Below are positions 62,236-64,000 of a DNA stretch of 64,000 nt, piece by piece. The stretch is taken from contig CBDATE010000028.1 of assembly GCA_965199815.1 (NCBI GenBank), positions 1 through 64,000 of the forward strand, written 5' to 3'. Each line of letters opens with the position of its first letter. Position 1 is the stretch's first letter. The translations under genes were made by a program, and so were the position numbers. The stretch comes from Azotimanducus sp965199815 (GTDB lineage: Bacteria > Pseudomonadota > Gammaproteobacteria > Pseudomonadales > Azotimanducaceae). Under the pieces are notes generated by a model. That model was not told the origin of the DNA, did not search any database, and was given only the letters and a program-made list of their open reading frames with translations.

Positions 62236-63894
62236 ATGGTGGCATTGCGAAAACGGGTGATGAGGATGCGAATATCGCGCGGGGTTCTTCTGCTTCTGAT
62301 GCCGATTGTGGCGATGGCGATGCCCGCCTGGGCGCAACCGGATGACGCTGCCGCCGTTCGGGAAAGTGTCGTGCAGGTTGTTGTCATGCGCGACGGGGAG
62401 ATTGAACGACTTGGATCCGGATTCGTTGTTGCCGACGGCGGGCATGTCCTTACAACTGCACATCTGGTTGCCGACGAGCCAAACATTTTCGTGGTACCGC
62501 CGACAACCGGTGCCCAACTGCTGGCGAGGCTTTCCTACAGCAACGAACGTACCGGGCTGGCGCTGTTGGTCGTCAACGGCCTGGCATCATCAGTGATGAC
62601 ATTTGCCACGGACGGCTTTGATGCGGGGCGGTCTGTTTATTCCGCCGGTATATGGCCTGACAACGACGAATCCGAACGCACGGCGGAAGGCGACCGGACA
62701 GATCCTGTTTCGTTGGCCGAAGGCAGCGTCGGTCGGCATCGGGAACTGCCCGTTGAGGACGGCCTGCCTGCTGTGCCCCTGCTGGAGCATAACGCCATGA
62801 TTCCTGCAACAGGATACGGCGGCCCGCTGCTGAACGAGTGTGGAGAGGTGGCGGGAATGAATCGCGGGCCACCCGGTGTCTCGCGCTGGCGCTTGCGGCG
62901 TGGCAGGGCACCTGAAGGCGTGGTGCATGCACTGCACGTTGCCGTCATCGTGGACCTTCTGCAATCGCGAGGCATTGAAGTTGCGCTTGGCGATTCTCCC
63001 TGTATCGGTGCCTTGGCGACGGCTCAGGCAGACGCTGAGGAGAGCCGCGCGCAACTCGAGGAAGCCTCCGGCCAGGTCGAGGCAACCCGTCAGCAGCTTG
63101 AAGAAGTCGAAGAAGTAGCGGAGGCGACGCGCGAGCAACTCGAGCGCACCCAACAGGAGAAGGAACAGGCCGCGGCCCGAGCCACAGAGGCGCAAGCGCG
63201 GGTAAGCGATCTTGAATCACAATACGAGGAGGCGGTGCGCGTCGGCGATGAGCAGGCCGAATCGCTGCGCGACGAACTGGAAGCTGCCAGGGGTGAGCGG
63301 GAAATGGCGCAGACAGCGGTCGGTACGCTGGAAGACGAGCTCGCGGCCCTGGAACACAGGATGGCGCAGGACGCAGTCGCACAGCGGTCGCTTCTCCTGT
63401 GGATGGGTATTGGCGCGGGCGTAATACTGGTCCTGCTTGCTGCGACGATGATAGTCGTGCAAAGACGCAAGTCGCGCCAGTTGCGGTTCGCTGAAGTCGA
63501 GGCGGAGCGCGCTCGAAGGCAGGCAGAAGAGGCCGAGAAAGAAGTGGAGCGTGCCGACCCGAATCACCCGGACTGTCTCTTGACCGGAGCAAAAAGAGAT
63601 GGGGCGCGGGTGACCCTGAAGATACCGGCGCGCCTGCTTGGCGGTGATGGAGCGATTATTGGCCGAAGCCCACGCAATTCGACGCTGCTCATTGATGATC
63701 CCACCTTGTCCCGGGAGCATGCGCGGCTGTTTCTGGAGCCAGCCGATGATGCCCTCATGCTGGAAGACATGCAGTCCACCAACGGTACTCGCTTGAATGG
63801 CCGTACACTTGCCGCCAGAAAACCCGAACCGATTCGGCGCGGAGACGAGATTGAATTTGGCGAGGTGAAAGTCGAGCTGGACTGGAATTCATAG
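62236..63894 (+). CDS. Membrane protein with degenerate trypsin-like domain, coiled coil and FHA domain
   Basis: The 552-residue protein has a signal peptide (ISRGVLLLLMPIVAMAMPAWA), a trypsin-like domain (residues about 40-245) with His in VLTTAHLVADEP, a coiled coil (about 265-380), one membrane segment (MGIGAGVILVLLAATMIVVQ) and a C-terminal FHA phosphopeptide-binding domain (IIGRSPRNSTLLIDDPTLSR, QSTNGTRLNG). The Ser site reads TGYGGPLLNECGEV instead of GNSGGP and the Asp site reads GLALLVV instead of DLALL, so the protease is probably inactive. The protein may sense something in the periplasm and signal through cytoplasmic FHA binding. ATG 62236 is chosen for the best signal peptide. Confidence 0.78.
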   Translation: MVALRKRVMRMRISRGVLLLLMPIVAMAMPAWAQPDDAAAVRESVVQVVVMRDGEIERLGSGFVVADGGHVLTTAHLVADEPNIFVVPPTTGAQLLARLSYSNERTGLALLVVNGLASSVMTFATDGFDAGRSVYSAGIWPDNDESERTAEGDRTDPVSLAEGSVGRHRELPVEDGLPAVPLLEHNAMIPATGYGGPLLNECGEVAGMNRGPPGVSRWRLRRGRAPEGVVHALHVAVIVDLLQSRGIEVALGDSPCIGALATAQADAEESRAQLEEASGQVEATRQQLEEVEEVAEATREQLERTQQEKEQAAARATEAQARVSDLESQYEEAVRVGDEQAESLRDELEAARGEREMAQTAVGTLEDELAALEHRMAQDAVAQRSLLLWMGIGAGVILVLLAATMIVVQRRKSRQLRFAEVEAERARRQAEEAEKEVERADPNHPDCLLTGAKRDGARVTLKIPARLLGGDGAIIGRSPRNSTLLIDDPTLSREHARLFLEPADDALMLEDMQSTNGTRLNGRTLAARKPEPIRRGDEIEFGEVKVELDWNS

Positions 63895-63956
63895 GGGGCA
63901 ACACAACTGTCCATTCCCCGTGTGGTCATCGACAGATGTTGACGAGAAAGCACTCA

Positions 63957-64000
63957 TGGCTGCCGGATTGCCTGAAGCAAGGTCGCCAAACCTGGCGCTC
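63957..64000 (+). CDS. Possible start of a further gene, cut by the window edge
   Basis: An ATG at 63957 opens a frame (MAAGLPEARSPNLAL) to the right edge, 62 bp after the FHA-gene stop and preceded by a weak GAGAAAG. Too short to identify; the gap from 63895 to here shows nothing else. Confidence 0.25.

Overview
This 64 kb window is GC-rich bacterial chromosome. The core genes (gatCAB, ispA, xseB, holA, lptE, dsbB, hemB, leuS, nadK, uppP, ssb) and the outer-membrane proteins (LptE, a TonB-dependent receptor, a large protein ending in a beta-barrel) indicate a Gram-negative member of the Pseudomonadota, most likely a gammaproteobacterium. I cannot name a genus. I see no tRNA, rRNA, CRISPR array or intact transposase.

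Layout. 1-15.7 kb: a giant, 5'-truncated modular surface protein (Calx-beta, VCBS, FN3, cadherin-like and Ig-like repeats, C-terminal barrel), then a TonB-dependent receptor. 15.8-23.8 kb, minus strand: gatB, gatA and gatC, then ispA, xseB, a small unknown gene, trxA, hemB, dsbB and a quinone oxidoreductase. 23.9-32 kb: a small membrane protein, uppP, ssb, a GlpG-like rhomboid, xdhC with a mobA-like gene, nadK and leuS. 32-34.5 kb: a protein with two GHKL ATPase domains, preceded by five back-to-back hairpins. 34.8-40 kb: lptE, holA, cobS, cobT and a Nudix hydrolase. 40-42.3 kb: four tandem copies of a small secreted Cys-containing protein.

42.4-61.8 kb is the standout region, a type 1 BREX anti-phage operon: brxA, brxB, brxC, pglX, pglZ, brxL. 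Two accessory cassettes sit inside it. The first, between brxC and pglX, is a ThsB-like TIR protein plus a small membrane protein; it is translationally coupled to pglX and lies next to a decayed HNH-nuclease remnant. The second, between pglX and pglZ, is an AlbA/Schlafen-type ATPase, a TrlF-like PHP-ATPase and a second AlbA-type ATPase. pglX is split by a run of 12 G. One G fewer restores a 1217-residue methyltransferase, so the gene looks phase-variable and is OFF in this sequence. Most junctions are 1-4 nt overlaps, so the accessory genes probably belong to the same expression unit. The window closes with a small lipoprotein and a membrane protein that has a degenerate trypsin-like domain and an FHA domain.

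A second theme is unusual repeat DNA. GGGGACACAC minisatellites are inserted in frame in two enzymes (ispA and mobA-like), with a short relative before holA. A 36-bp repeat multiplies the start codon of lptE. A 25-bp intergenic repeat occurs three times, and a related hairpin element twice. The BREX promoter is flanked by a perfect 17-bp inverted repeat whose half-site recurs between the -35 and -10 boxes.
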